Positions 36,101 through 46,736 are shown, counted from the first letter of the stretch. The stretch is 64,000 bases of DNA from Antedon mediterranea (GCF_964355755.1 NC_092673.1:28525001-28589000), one strand, 5' to 3'. Notes: generated by a model from the letters alone, not told the origin. Made by a program: numbers and translations.

Positions 36101-38637
36101 GCCACTTAACATGAAGTTTAAACACACACAAGATATATCGCACTCCAAACTGCTTGTACTGTATATTGTGTTCATGTCCCCAGAGCATTATAACTGTACT
36201 GTAGCTGTGAAATGCTGGCAGGCTATCTGTGTCTGTCTTTATGGCTTGAGGCTTTTGCTTGTATTATCTGTTACAAGTTTTGTAATTTATTTGCATTATA
36301 TAAAGCTTTTAAAAAGAAGCTTAATGTGTCTAATCTGCTTGGTAGATGTTGTTGTTGGTTGATAACAATATTGCATAAGTGTAAAACCCTATTTCTTTTT
36401 ATTTCATTAAATAGAGGATGTATTCTGTTGCAGAGCGAGTAAACATGGTATATAAACAAAATCACATTTTCACCAAAACTTATTTGATGGAATTGTTCAC
36501 ATTCTGTGTTCTAACCGGTAGATTAATAAAGTCCAAACTTTTAGCCCAATGCACAATTGGTAACTAATCCAAAAAAAGCACTTTAATTCTGTCAAGTTGT
36601 AGTACTGATACGGATGCACTCCAAATTTTTTTACAATTCTATCAAAAAATCAAATCATCATTTCCGTTTGGCGTGCTGTGTTTATTTGTTGTGAAAACTA
36701 GCAAAGTTTCATATTTATCATATTATACGCAGTGTGAAAATTTCTTCCATTTTTTTCTCAGAGACCATCCTAGTCTGTTGGTTTTGCAAGCCTATTGTTG
36801 ATTCATACTTCATGACCATATTTGTAGAAATTATACATATAATAAATTATATATATATTATGCAGCTTTTGAAATATCCAGACCCATTCATGTGCATTAT
36901 TCCTTTTTTGTTCTGTTACTTTTCAATTATTTTTTTAAAATTTATAATTTTTCTGAGATAAGAAACAACATATTATTAGCATTGATCTACATATAATAAC
37001 TTATTAAATAGGTGTCATGGTGTGTGTAAATAAGAAGATGCAAAGATAGTGGAATGCGGGATGATAGTAGGGTATTAGTGGGTTAACTGCAAGCAATGTT
37101 CTGGGTTAACTGCAAGCAATGTTCTGGGTTAACTGCAAGCAATGTTCTGGGTTAACTGCAAGCAATGTTCTGGGTTTAAATTAATGCTAATGGGTGCAAA
37201 GATTGTGCTAGACTTAGTCTAGATTCTAGACCTAACTTAGTATTAAAAAGATAAATATTTTGGCACATATGGCGTTTCATACGTATAACATAAATATGCT
37301 AGGTTGTATGGATAAGCGGATCCAAGATTTTTAAACCAGGGAATGCTAACATATTATTGATAGCCTAGCACATCCCCTGAGTTTGTGTCAGGTTAAAGGC
37401 AAGAAAGAGTAGACTAGGTTAGGCTACATAGCTTGATGGTGGCAGGCTCTGACATTATCCAAACCTTTAGCTTATTGTTCGGAGTTAAAACCAACATGTT
37501 ACTGCTTCTGCTCATATTTTAATCTATAAAAGCAGCTTCAATTTTCTATAAAAACAGCTTTTATTTTCTATCCCATGCAAAAAAAATGGATGTTTTTGTT
37601 GTTAGTGATGCAAATTTGAAATGGAAAATCATGCAGCCACAGTGGCATATTATATTATTTTGCAGTTTTAAGTTCCTCCTTTGCTAGCTATGTGAAAGTA
37701 ATAATAACATAATCACTGCTATTGTTTACCTTGTTGTTTATTTAAGATTTATTATATAAGAACATTATTTCAAACAACAAAACTTTCTTTTGACATATTT
37801 TCTTTTCATTACTAATTTAGTTTCTGATTTCTACTTTTTTCCTTTCTCTGCTCTCTTTATCAGCACTCTATTGGTATGTAACTATCTCTTTCTGAATAAG
37901 TTATCTTTTTTGTTTAAAAAAATCCAGGGTTGTATTAGTGTTCATTTCATTGTTTTTCTTTACATTTTCAGTATGATTTAAAAAGATACGTTATTCAAAT
38001 TATTTTTATTCAAATGTTAACTTATGAATAGTTCTAATTAGGGTATTAGTTATTTAAAAAACTAATAATTGTTATTATTGTTGTATTTATATAATATTTG
38101 ACACATAAGATTAAATATAGTAAATCATTTCATTATTTAGTTGAATTGTAATAACTTTCTGGCAACCATTACTTTTGTTATTCATTGATTCTCAACCCTT
38201 TTTTTTTAGTCGTGTGAATATCTAATTTAGTTACATCTTTATTTTTTATATTCACTTAAATTCATAGTAAATGCAAATAGTATATTATAAGAAATATACA
38301 AATTCAAATATAATATTTATTTTTAGTTATTTCTGCAAACATAATTTTTCCTTGTTTAATTTTTAAAATATACTTTATTTTTATTTACAGGTTAGTTTGC
38401 GTCGAAGAGAAATTGAAGGGTGAACAAGAAGAAATGAAAGCGGTAGTCAACGCTAAGCAGAAGATCATTGATGCACAAGAACGCAGAATCGAATCTCTGG
38501 ACGCCGCCAACCATCGTTTGATGAGTGCGCTAGACCAGCTGAAAGATCGCTACCACAGCCGTAAAGTGTCAGCAGAGACGAATAAAAACAGCTCGAAAAT
38601 ATCTGTCAACGGAAATATGAAGAGCAGCAACTGTTAA
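15188..38637 (+). CDS. DAB2IP-like: Ras GTPase-activating protein of the SYNGAP/DAB2IP/RASAL2 family
   Basis: Predicted to switch off Ras at the membrane by stimulating GTP hydrolysis. Coding exons: 15188-15227, 17330-17436, 24908-24987, 25332-25553, 25692-25799, 26624-26740, 27260-27336, 30207-30258, 30478-30586, 30986-31145, 31521-31663, 31901-32103, 32340-32483, 32901-32991, 33094-33201, 33567-35228, 35566-35768, 38391-38637. All phases join, giving 1290 aa. Exon 2 holds RARRKSVP, as in SYNGAP RSRRKSVP. Residues about 112-150 are the PH C-terminal part ([14 protein letters not shown]). C2 is about 165-300 ([11 protein letters not shown]). RasGAP is about 305-587, with probable arginine finger R365 ([10 protein letters not shown]) and [15 protein letters not shown] at 477-491. 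A Ser-rich linker (588-1141) keeps LSFSNPAY, like vertebrate LSFQNPVY. The coiled coil contains [19 protein letters not shown] and the protein ends SSNC, as DAB2IP does. An invertebrate pro-orthologue, so the exact vertebrate paralogue cannot be assigned. The first exon is the least certain part. Confidence 0.93.
16131..16655. repeat. Duplicated GCGCAG motif and ~67-70-bp tandem array (RasGAP intron 1)
   Basis: GGAGGTTTGCGCAGCTTTTT occurs at about 16132 and again at about 16307. From 16354 to 16655 there are about five units of TTTTCCCTTGCTTTTTCCCC-AATCCAATCCAATTTTTGG-TCATTAAGACAATAATACAA. The third unit lacks about 12 bp and the last is truncated. The open frames on both strands here are repeat artefacts. 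Confidence 0.85.
17616..17736. mobile_element. MITE family A copy (RasGAP intron 2)
   Basis: Left end TAAGTTCTGTCTAC, interior ATGTGCCCATATATAGACATG and ACTACCATATTTGAG, right end AGTAGACAGCTTTAAA. Diverged but collinear with the complete copies. Confidence 0.72.
18493..18800. repeat. Two related 17-18-bp tandem arrays (RasGAP intron 2)
   Basis: Array 1 (18493-18570) repeats GTGTCCCCTTAATAGGG. Array 2 (18689-18800) repeats GATGTCCCCCTTCAAAGG. Each unit contains the small palindrome CCCTT..AAGGG or CCCCTTAATAGGGG. About 120 bp of unrelated AT-rich sequence separates them. Confidence 0.85.
22107..22158. repeat. (AAT)n microsatellite
   Basis: ATA/AAT triplets with one AAC interruption, preceded by an A tract. 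Located in RasGAP intron 2. Confidence 0.85.
22321..23346. mobile_element. ~1.03-kb TTAA-type transposon remnant (RasGAP intron 2)
   Basis: The ends are a perfect 21-bp inverted repeat, TTTAAAGGAAAGGAACACCC(T) and its complement. Weaker inverted similarity continues inward (CGCCATNTTG and TGACGTCAG on both sides). TTAA is part of each end, as expected for piggyBac- or Kolobok-type insertion. The interior has a broken coding-like stretch from 22638 ([19 protein letters not shown], then a stop, then EEWCTFGQC). The Trp-Cys-x-x-x-x-Cys piece weakly recalls the P2X7-tail-like zinc-binding module found in some invertebrate transposons. That resemblance is tentative. Confidence 0.75.
26875..27006. 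mobile_element. MITE family A copy (RasGAP intron 6)
   Basis: 132 bp running from AGCTCTGTCTACACTATCAA to GATAGTGCAGACAGAGCTT. The interior has GTGTGATGTGCCCAAATATG and GGTAGTGATATGA. Near-perfect long inverted repeats. Confidence 0.88.
27720..28012 (+). mobile_element. SINE with (ATT)n tail (RasGAP intron 7)
   Basis: The sequence ends GACACCGGCGCTATACAAG followed by TTTTTATTATTATTATTA, the same tail type as the SINE at 3905-4231. CCAAGGTTCGATTTGCTCGG near 27830 resembles a B-box context. A 14-bp A tract near 27780 interrupts it. The 5' limit is uncertain. Confidence 0.6.
28075..28196. mobile_element. MITE family B, copy 2 (RasGAP intron 7)
   Basis: Inverted-repeat element with ACTTTGTTTCCACTTGGACA at the left and GGGAACTAGGCTTTATG at the right. 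The interior contains ATGGATCAT and ATGATTGGTCAA, matching the element at 8823-8950. Confidence 0.62.
28670..28875 (+). repeat. ~200-bp dispersed repeat, copy 1 (RasGAP intron 7)
   Basis: From TTCTTCTTGAGTTTCTCAAG through AGAGGGCGCTCTCAATTATC to AATTTGAAAATGAATATTTC. It is nearly identical to 29898-30100 in the same intron and orientation. Confidence 0.88.
29898..30100 (+). repeat. ~200-bp dispersed repeat, copy 2 (RasGAP intron 7)
   Basis: Second copy of 28670-28875, lying about 1.2 kb downstream. The core around CCCATTTCGCAGATAATTTG is unchanged, with small indels at both ends. Confidence 0.88.
30736..30898. mobile_element. MITE family A, best-preserved long copy (RasGAP intron 9)
   Basis: It starts TTAAGTTCTGTCTACACTAT and ends GATAGTGTAGACAGAGCTTAA, so TTAA closes both ends and may be the target duplication. 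It carries two internal 21-bp units (AAATATGGTAGTGATATGCTC). The element fills about 40% of the 399-bp intron between the exons at 30478-30586 and 30986-31145. Confidence 0.9.
31183..31290. mobile_element. MITE family A, left-truncated copy (RasGAP intron 10)
   Basis: ATATATGGACATGTTGATG, two ACCATATTTGGGCAT-type units, then TTTTTGTCAAACTAGTTTGA and CAGTGTAGACAGAGCTTTA. It begins about 40 bp after the splice donor at 31146. Confidence 0.85.
31384..31452 (-). repeat. tRNA-like sequence (tRNA pseudogene or SINE head)
   Basis: On the minus strand, AAGCCCCAGTGGTCTAATGG-TAGGATG looks like an acceptor plus D arm. TCTGC-ATATTAA-GCAGA forms a perfect anticodon stem-loop with apparent anticodon ATT. 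CCGGGTTTGAATC is a good B box. The T stem and the 3' acceptor strand do not pair (CTTTCCTC), so it is not expected to be a functional tRNA. Confidence 0.6.
32631..32822. mobile_element. 192-bp MITE with ~28-bp TIRs (RasGAP intron 13)
   Basis: Left end TAAAGGCCAATTTACACAGG-CAAGTGGTA. The right end, read in reverse, is TAAAGGCCAATTTACACAGA-CAAGCGGTA. A partial extra left end (CTAAGGGCCAATTTACACGC) lies just upstream at 32611-32630. No coding content. Confidence 0.85.
33249..33485. mobile_element. 237-bp MITE (RasGAP intron 15)
   Basis: Inverted ends GGTCCTGTTTCTGCTGCATA and TATGCAGCAGAAACAGACCC. It fills most of the 365-bp intron upstream of the large Ser-rich exon. A possible relic lies near 11913. 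Confidence 0.82.
37080..37171. repeat. 23-bp tandem repeat, 4 perfect copies (RasGAP intron 17)
   Basis: The unit GGGTTAACTGCAAGCAATGT-TCT repeats four times with no visible substitution, which suggests a recent expansion. Confidence 0.93.
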
Positions 38638-38930
38638 GAGATGTCACCGTTTTGAGCGACGGTCTCGTCAGCTAGAAAACATGGTTTAATGATAAAGTTT
38701 CTTGAGAAATGGAAAGAAAAAAAAAGAATTGAAAGATAAACTGAATGGATATTATATTAAAGAAGAAGACCAATAACCTTTAAGCATTGTGACCAACATC
38801 TAGTAGTCCTATCTGAAATAGAATGTACATAATGAGTTGGAAAGAAATGATGTTATGTTAACTTCTCAACGTTTTGAATTGTCAGAAGAAAATTGAAAAT
38901 GAAAATGTGTATTCTCATTAATGATGATGT

Positions 38931-38936
38931 AATAAA
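38931..38936 (+). terminator. Likely polyadenylation signal of the RasGAP gene
   Basis: AATAAA lies 294 bp after the stop codon. Further AATAAA words follow near 38990 and 39343, so the exact 3' end is uncertain. Confidence 0.5.
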
Positions 38937-38939
38937 AGT

Positions 38940-40379
38940 TTAATTGATTTTATTTATATAACGAAAATAGAAATTGTAATATTAGTAAGCAATAAATCAC
39001 CAATATTTAATTACCTTTAATTTGGTAATTTAATCGATTAAAATGGAAATGTTTGTAGTAAAATATCGGGAATATTTCCTCCCAATATTAATACATTTAC
39101 TGTTAATTGCAAAAACAACTCATTTAAATTCATATTTCAGTTCATATTTATTGTTATTTATTACCTGTTTTATATTTTTTATTTTTTAGTGTACATTGTG
39201 TAGTAAGAGAGAGTATGTCCTTTTCTGGAGAAAACATCCATTATTTGGAAAAAAATTAAGTCCATATATGGAGATTCATGTTGTAAATTTGTAAACTTTG
39301 TTGTAAACTGAAAAATAGACATATTTATTAACTTAGTTATAAAATAAACATTTATTGATGATAGTGATACATACGATTATTGTTATTTTACTGTATATGA
39401 TTAATAATTTGTATATTTTGTTTTTATTTACATTGTTTTGTTCTTATTTGGTTTAATTAATGTAATAAATAATGATATCTATGTTATCTGTTAATTTTTA
39501 ATTATTATGGATAGTGCTTAATGTTTTTTATTCATAATCATATTTTCAAGTACTTAAGATAAAATGTGTTTTTAGAATTTAGTATCAAAATCCAATAGAA
39601 TTAGATTTCTTTTTAATTCAATGGTTGAAAAAAAAGTTATAGAATTTATATAATTTTACCATACGGTGCAGGCGCAATACTATGCAAATGCATTAATTAT
39701 AAAACATAGCATAACTCCAATAATAGCTATGTTGTCCCTGTCGTTAAAAAACATTCACAAACAATATTGTTTACACCAGATTAAATAATAATGTCTCCAT
39801 ATTTTAAAGTGTCTATACAAAATGTTTTAATTAAACATTTTTGTTAAAAGAAAATAATATTAAAACTATATTTTAATTATGTATTTTAATAATTAATTAT
39901 TGATTATATTTAATGAATATTAATGTAATTACTATGAATTATAAAATATGTATCTGAATAATTAAAGAATATATTAATGATAGAAAATGTAAAATCACAT
40001 TTATATATTTTCAATAATTATTAGTTATCAAAAATTACAACATTTAATCATGATTAGTTTATTAAATATCTCATGAATAAATAAGAAAATATAATTATTA
40101 ATGAATAAGGCATTATAAATATTTAATTATGTAATTACAAGAATCTCATTGAATCATGAATAATTAAGTAGACATTTATGAATATTTAATAACCTCATGA
40201 ATTATTCATTTGCATACAAAGGCTATGAATATTTGTCTATAAAGAAACTATTGTCAAGATAAGAAGCCACCATTGTTTTGGTGGTGAAACTATATTTTGA
40301 AAGTGCAATGAACTTAAAAACGTTGTTAAACTGTTGGCTAAATAAAAGCTTACTCCACAGAAATGTTTATTTGTTATGC
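38940..40379. other. Very AT-rich convergent intergenic region
   Basis: Lies between the RasGAP 3' end and the 3' side of ZZZ3. Repeated AATTATTAATTA-like runs near 39830-40200. No gene recognised. Confidence 0.5.
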
Positions 40380-40960
40380 GTAATTTATTACATTACTTTA
40401 TTTTTTATGCCTACACGTGCGTAGCGTGTCACTTTTGACGTGCTCGTATAACGTAATTTCGAGTTGAAAGTGAATCAAATATGATGGTATTATTAAATAA
40501 AGGTTTTAAAACAGAAATCGGCAAAAAAGAGTGCATACTAACATTTAACGTGCAATGCGCGTGCAAACATCTGCAAAAAACATCAACAAATTTTAACCGC
40601 GTACGCATGTGTTACATGCGCTACGCACATAATTATATTGCCATATGATGATTTATGCCCTGAAATTTATGAGTACCAAATTTTATTTAATTGTGATTCA
40701 TGCTTGTGAGGATATGATTACAAACGTGATTTCGTTAAATCGTGCATAGACCGTGTAATTTTTTATTTCTCACCGTGAAAACATAACCACATCGATTCCT
40801 GGCCATAAGGAATATACTGTGAAAAATTGACTTAGCTAGATGAAACTGATATCAAGACAAGGCCATATACAAGTTAGTGTTTACCGACCGACCAACCGAC
40901 CGTTGCACACGACTAAAAATAGTGCGATATAATAGTGTCATGGGCGTCACATCACAGCAG
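40380..40960. mobile_element. CpG-rich repeat related to 6191-7401
   Basis: TTGACGTGCTCGTATAACGTAATTTCGAGTTGAAA matches the internal segment near 6800 with scattered changes (given as GACGTGCTCGTATAACG then TAATTTCGAGTTGAAAG). Runs of GCGCGTGC and ACGCATG follow, and the element ends with a CCGACCGACC-type repeat near 40886. The flanking DNA is AT-rich, so the base-composition edge is clear. Confidence 0.6.
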
Positions 40961-41192
40961 ATAGATACAAAACAACACGTTATTAGCTGAAAGACAATGA
41001 CCTATAATCTATTATGGCTGGCCTATGTTACAGTGTCCACCGGTCCCAACTTGAAAATATCATATCAGAAGAATTGATTGAGATTGATTTTTTTTTCCTG
41101 TATCATGTATATCGAAAACAATTTAGCACGCAATGACTCAAAATGTCTCGAAAACTCCAGCGAGTTGGGAAGTCTGGTGTAGACCCATTGTA

Positions 41193-41288
41193 CAGTCAAC
41201 TCTCCTAAATATTATAAATATTTTAAAAATGGGAATAACATTTACACCTTTTGGGCCTCAAGGAAAGTCTGGTTTTTAGAGTCAACTG
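41193..41288. mobile_element. 96-bp TA-flanked MITE (pogo/Tigger-type ends)
   Basis: Inverted ends CAGTCAACTCTCCTAA and TTTTTAGAGTCAACTG are flanked on both sides by TA (41191-41192 and 41289-41290). CAGT ends with TA duplications are typical of pogo/Tigger-like elements. No coding content. Confidence 0.78.
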
Positions 41289-41676
41289 TAAACCTACCTT
41301 TTTTGCGCAATACAAATCGAAACTCAAATACTGTTGAACGAAGATGAAATGAACTGAAGAAGACACAATTCTCTCTGATTTGAGCCCTTCTCTTTCTTTC
41401 ATTTATTTTATCATCAAGAGAAGCTTAATAATGTAAAATGCAAGTGAACACTCCACATACAAATGAAACTTATGATCACTTATTTAATCTTTGAAATTCC
41501 ATTATTTAAAAAAATAAACAATAAGCCCTCGGAATATTGAACTAATGTTAAACAAAATTATTTTCATGGTTTCTACCCTAAATATTTTTGATTTACTTTT
41601 ACTGTATAGTATGATTAATAATCGTTAAAACGCAACTTGTAGGCCTGTGTAAAAACTGGTATTGTAAAGGTCTGTG

Positions 41677-41798
41677 TAAAGCTCTGTCAACACAATCAAA
41701 AAAGTGTGATGTGCCCAAATATGGTAGTAATATGACATCATCATGTCCATATATGGGCACATCACATGTTTTTGTCACATAAAGTTTGATAGTGTAGA
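41677..41798. mobile_element. MITE family A copy (ZZZ3 3' flank)
   Basis: TAAAGCTCTGTCAACACAAT, AAAGTGTGATGTGCCCAAAT and CACATAAAGTTTGATAGTGT-AGACT. It ends about 70 bp beyond the ZZZ3 stop codon, so it may lie in the transcript's 3' UTR. Confidence 0.85.
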
Positions 41799-41870
41799 CT
41801 CTTATGTACTGTAGGTCATCAAGTTCCATTATTTTTACTACGTATAAATATATCATGTCAAAGTTCAATG

Positions 41871-44800
41871 TCATAGGTTAGCTGGATTATAATTAGGATC
41901 AAGGTAGTTGTAATCCCATAATCCCATAGTAAATTTTGTGTAATCTTTGTCTTCAAATGTTCTATTTTGATTGGCTGGTTGGATAGGCTCCATCCGATGT
42001 GTTACAGTGTGTACATCTGTGGAATATTTACTGCAAAGATAAAAAAGTAAAAATTAATTTACCAATAATCAACTGAAATAATGTTTTAAATCACTAACTT
42101 ATTTTAAGAATCTTCAATTGTTTAATCGTTGAATCTTACCTGTCAATACATATAGGGCAAAGGTCAACTGAGACATGTTGAGGGCAGTCTTTGCAATGCC
42201 ATCTTGTTCCAGTGATTGGTTCAATACCACACTGGTCACACTTGAAACCCAAATGCTCACCCTGGTCCTAAAACAGGGATTACGAAAATTACATTTTGTT
42301 AAATGAGTAAAATCTGAAAGTTAATAACTATTAAAACTGCACAATGACCTATTTTTTAAAGTCTGTTTTTATTCAATTTCAATGTTTTTGGGGTTCTCCT
42401 ACCCTTTCTTGCATTTCACTTTTAAGTCTTGTTAATCTCAGCAATTCCTGGTATTCCTCAGTGTCTTGTAATTCTGCTGGAATACTATCATCCTGAAAAC
42501 AATAACAATAAATATATTATATTGAACTGAAATAAGTATTTGACTCGAATAAATATTTGTTTAAATAAAAATTGTGGAGTGAAGTTTTGTTACTATTTCA
42601 TAGGCTAGGCAGTACTAAAAACAAGAGAAATCTGGGAAGACACTGACTGCAATCTGGGTTGAAAGGCATGTCACATGGTAGCAGACATCACAGTATATCT
42701 ATGAGGCTAGCAGGTAATCAAGATCGAGAAATCGAGAGGATCCTAATTGTCAAGTTCTGTCTACACTATCAAACTAGTTTGACAAAGGAATGTGGTGTGC
42801 CCAAATATGGTACATGTCTATATATGGGCAGCACATCACATTTTTTGTCACATAAAGTTTGATAGTGTAGACAGATGTTCAAAGAGCTAATAAAAATTGA
42901 TTTTTCTTTATTGTACAGCACCATTACAGACGTTAAGCTGATTTGGTAATACTGGTACTGTAAACAACAATAATTGTAGTTAGTCACGTAATTCTTACCA
43001 AAAGTGTTCGTTCATTGTCAAAACTATTATTTAATCTATTAAAATCATCCTCTTCATCTGGCATGTAAACTGGTGGTTTGTAGGCCTGCATGAACGTTGA
43101 ATTCTGGTGCAACAGAGGTCTAGTAAATTGATGCATTCGTCTGTTTGTCTTTTTATTCATATACATATTAAGGTTTGGCATTCTGCCAGGTACTGGTAAT
43201 CCCGCCTTACTAAGTTTGATGAAGTACTTTTGTACACGGCTCGCAACCTGTTATGTACAATAAAAATCCTATTACAGAATATACACATTTAAGATTTCAG
43301 GATAAAAATATAACATTTTAAGAAACACAGCAGTATTACTTCTAATCGATGTGGAGTGATTGTCTGAATTTAGAGATAAAGGTGTTTAGAGAAGAAAGGA
43401 CTGCGGAATCATTGATAAATAATGGTAAAGAATTCCAAAGGAAATGGTTGGTGAACTGCAGTGTATTGGAGAGCAACTGTCCGTGCAAAGGGATGTCTGA
43501 AGGAGATATATTTGGTGTGGCGTGGATTAAATTATATTAAAATGTAATTTCTGTTGCATATGCATATAAATCACAGTTGCAAGGCATAAAAGGTGAAAAG
43601 AAGTGTTCAACATACAACAGGTCAGAGATCACATGGTACAGTACATGGGTGTTATATCTCCATGGTATAGTAGGTGTCCATATATCAAGCAATTTGAATC
43701 TTGGAAAGAATGTTTATGTGACTTACTTGTTGAGGAGTTCTGTTTCCCAGAGCATTAGCAACTTTCTCCCATCGTCTAGCCTCCACATCCTCCTGTGGGT
43801 AGTTCACTAGACATTCTTCCAAACGTCTTTGCTCTTCCACCGTCCACAGCTGATTAAATGTTTCACTTTTACTCATATCAATAGGGCGCCCTCTTATTAG
43901 ATCTTCCTCCTAAAATATTAAAGTAGTAGTAGTAGTTTAGAAACAATAAATGTATGAATTAATTGGGTATTAAATGAAAAATGATAGATATATTACCTTT
44001 TTAATTGATACAGTTGAGCTGAGCATAGAATCTTTACTGGTGGATGGGTTGTTAGTGTCAATTGAAACAGAAGCCGCTAAAGAATATGAAAAAGAACAAG
44101 CATCAGGCAACAAATACATTAAAGTAAAGAGACTAAACATATAAAAAATGTGATGTGCCCATATATAGACATGATGATGTCATATCACTACCATATTTAA
44201 GCATATCACTACCATATTTGGGTACATCACACAAACTAGTTTGATAGTGTAGACAGAGCTTTAAAGTTATTATTGCTAGTTTACCTGATGATGATTTGGA
44301 TGCTCTTGTGTTGCGTACGTCTGTTGAAAATTTTATGAGTTGCGTGCCTTCAAGCTTACTGATGTATTTTTCCCAGTTGATGTTTGGTATTGCAACGACT
44401 CGCTGAGCCACTGGTAGATTAATATCAACCTATCAGTAAATGTACAAATACCATTAATAACTAGATTTGAACTCATCACTTTATCCACACAAACAACAAC
44501 ATGCACACGTACCATTAATAATATCTTATTCTGACAGTAATGTATGTACAGTAGTAATTTTCCATCCACTAAAGTTACATTCACGAAAAGGACGATGATG
44601 CTGTGTTGTTAAACAATGGAAAGTCAATAATAAAGAATTGAACAGTGCCATCTACCTGTTCCGTGAACAGAACAAGTGTGAATGTACCTTAATCAAGAGA
44701 GGTTTATAAGCTAACACAATGATATCAAAATGTTCACCTTATTTTGTAGGTTCTTAACAAATTCTACAGGTTCGCACAATGCACTTTTTTGACATTCTGA

Positions 44801-46722
44801 TAGTTTCTCCAGATTCTGTATTGCTTGCTGTCGCTGGGCTTCCAACGTCGCTAAAGTACGAAGTAACATTCGATAACTGTAAGGAAATATGGAAACATTT
44901 TAAATGCTTTTAAATAATGCAATTAATTTGGAACTTGCTTTATGGGTCCATTCAGAATTACCCGGGCAAGTTTGGTCCCACCAAAATTAGTGCTAACTAT
45001 GCCTATAAAACTAATTTAAATAACTAAGTCTGAATGGTCCCTATAATGTACAACTTTCCCAAATATGGTAGTGCTATGACATCACCATGGCCATATATGG
45101 GCACATAAAGTTTAATAGTGTAGACAGAGCTTAAGGGCTGTTTTGAGTAGAAGATTGTGATGATTATAATAAATAACAAAGATGAATTTTGTGTGTCTTT
45201 ATTTTGTATATTTTGTGTGTAAAAAGGTAAGAATTTAAGCATACTCTTTGTTTCCCTTTAAAGCTGTATGATCAGATTCAAAATAAAATGGTTCATTTTC
45301 ATCTGGTTCATCTTGGTACCATGGTAACCCTTCGTAACCAATCTCATCTTCTTCAAAGACTTTTATATCACATGTCTCAGTATCTGCCTGTAAATTAATT
45401 TCTTGTTCACTATCAAAAACTTTCAACTCTTTATCATCACTCTCTATGACTGCTTGTGATTGGACGTTTTCTGGTGCCTGAGTTGTTTGATTGGCTTCCT
45501 CACAATCCGGGTCCCTTCCTGATAGCCGTCTGCTTCTTCGTGAAAATAGATGTTCTTTTGATTTGTTTGTTATAGAAGAATCTGAGGATGGAATGTTTTG
45601 TTTGGAATTGTGTGCTACATTGTCGTCATTTTGAGGGAGTTCATTCTCTGTCGTATTATTAAACTGTTTATTCAGATCTTTTGCTACATTTGATTTACAC
45701 TGTTTTTTGCTTAGCGGCTCTAAGACCTTTGTTTCAAGTTCAACATCATTACACTTTGTATCTGTTGTTGATCGTTTTCTGGGTGAAGTTCTCGTCGAAA
45801 TAGCCGTAAGTATACCATCTGTTTTATTATTGATTGCTACATCATTTGTTTCCATTTCATCAATGTTGCTCTGCTCTGAGGTAATTACATTATCAGTTTG
45901 ATCCAAATTTGCACTTTTTGTTGATGTTTTAGGTCGCCTAGGGCTAGTTCTTTGAGGTGATATAGGCTCAGATTTAATCTTATCTACATCCAACATACTT
46001 TTTTGCTGAATTTGTTTAACATGCTTTGGTGGCCGCCCTCTTTTTGGAATTCTTGCAACTTCATCAAGAGTAGAATTTTGAATTTTTGTTTGATCATTAT
46101 CCACACTATTATTACTACTGTCTTTTGCATAGGTATGAAGTGTTCCAACCGTTTTCTCAATCTGCGTTAATCTACTTGACCTTTGGCCTATATTTGCTGA
46201 CTCCTTATTGGCCGATGAAAGAGTACCAACAACATCTGTTGAAATTGGGTCAGATTTGTTCTTTGAGTCCAAATTCGACTCTTTTTCAGGTTTTTTATGT
46301 ACTTTAGATTCTGTTGTAGTTTCAGGCGATTGTTCAGTCTGACTGAATACTCCGCTTGAACGAGTTCTTCTCCGCGAACCAGAGTTAGGGATACCCCCAT
46401 CACAATCAGAGGATTTCTTTTCTTTTGTCGGTGTTTTATCCTCTCTTAAATTAACATCCCCATGAGAGGTTTTTCTTTCCTCTTTTTTACTAGGCGTTTT
46501 TTGGTTTGTTGATTTTCTATGATCTTGTCCATTATTTTGTTCACATTCTGAGACTTTTAATTTAGAAGATCTTCCTTTTAAATCTTCATCAACAGAGTCT
46601 ACCAATTTCAAAACAGATCTTGTTCGCCCAGATTTTTCTTTTTTCTCTATACCACTTCCTCCATCATTTTCTGGTGCTTTTTGGCTGGTGCCCCTTCTTG
46701 TTCGAGGTTTTGAGGAACTCAT
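41871..46722 (-). CDS. ZZZ3: ZZZ3, SANT/Myb and ZZ-finger subunit of the ATAC complex
   Basis: Nuclear chromatin protein. In vertebrates ZZZ3 is a subunit of the ATAC (GCN5/PCAF) acetyltransferase complex, and its ZZ finger reads the histone H3 tail. Coding exons, 5' to 3' on the minus strand: 46722-45245, 44876-44738, 44429-44285, 44076-43997, 43909-43727, 43247-42999, 42492-42403, 42267-42140, 42030-41871. Phases all join to 883 aa, against about 903 in human. Residues 1-460 are Lys/Ser/Thr-rich and disordered. The first exon ends [14 protein letters not shown], a signature conserved in human ZZZ3. A helical segment follows ([19 protein letters not shown]). SANT is about 632-690 ([39 protein letters not shown]). 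The ZZ finger has Cys 798, 801, 813, 816, 825 and 828 and His 838 and 842. The C-terminus is [13 protein letters not shown], almost as in human. A splice acceptor lies 15 bp before the ATG, so the 5' UTR is split. Confidence 0.95.
42751..42875. mobile_element. MITE family A copy (ZZZ3 intron)
   Basis: CAAGTTCTGTCTACACTATC to GATAGTGTAGACAGAT, with an internal deletion that removes most of the 21-bp unit. It lies between the ZZZ3 exons at 42403-42492 and 42999-43247. Confidence 0.88.
43250..43726. other. ZZZ3 intron without recognised elements
   Basis: A 64-codon plus-strand frame at 43349-43540 has no recognisable motif and lies antisense within this intron. I do not call it a gene. Confidence 0.5.
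44140..44264. mobile_element. MITE family A copy (ZZZ3 intron)
   Basis: ATGTGATGTGCCCATATATA, two ACTACCATATTT units, then CAAACTAGTTTGATAGTGTA-GACAGAGCTTTA. The left terminal repeat is eroded. It ends about 20 bp from the exon at 44285-44429. Confidence 0.85.
44456..44485. repeat. Short relic of the 6191-7401 repeat end
   Basis: AATAACTAGATTTGAACTCATCACTTTATCC shares its first 24 or so bases with the left end at 6187-6210 (given here only as AACTAGATTTGAACTC plus RTCACT). Located in a ZZZ3 intron. Confidence 0.5.
44943..45046. mobile_element. ~104-bp palindromic MITE (ZZZ3 intron 1)
   Basis: Inverted ends GGGTCCATTCAGAATTA and TAAGTCTGAATGGTCCC. The centre includes AAGTTTGGTCCCACCAAAAT. 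It directly abuts a family A relic at 45057-45135. Confidence 0.68.
45057..45135. mobile_element. MITE family A relic (ZZZ3 intron 1)
   Basis: CCCAAATATGGTAGTGCTATG, CCATATATGGGCACATAAAG and TTTAATAGTGTAGACAGAGC-TTAA. The left half is lost. Confidence 0.8.
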
Positions 46723-46736
46723 CGTAACAATTTTAT

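Noticed and set aside
43349-43540. 63-codon plus-strand frame in a ZZZ3 intron
   Set aside because: No recognisable domain, antisense to the gene and in an intron. The length is within chance expectation.
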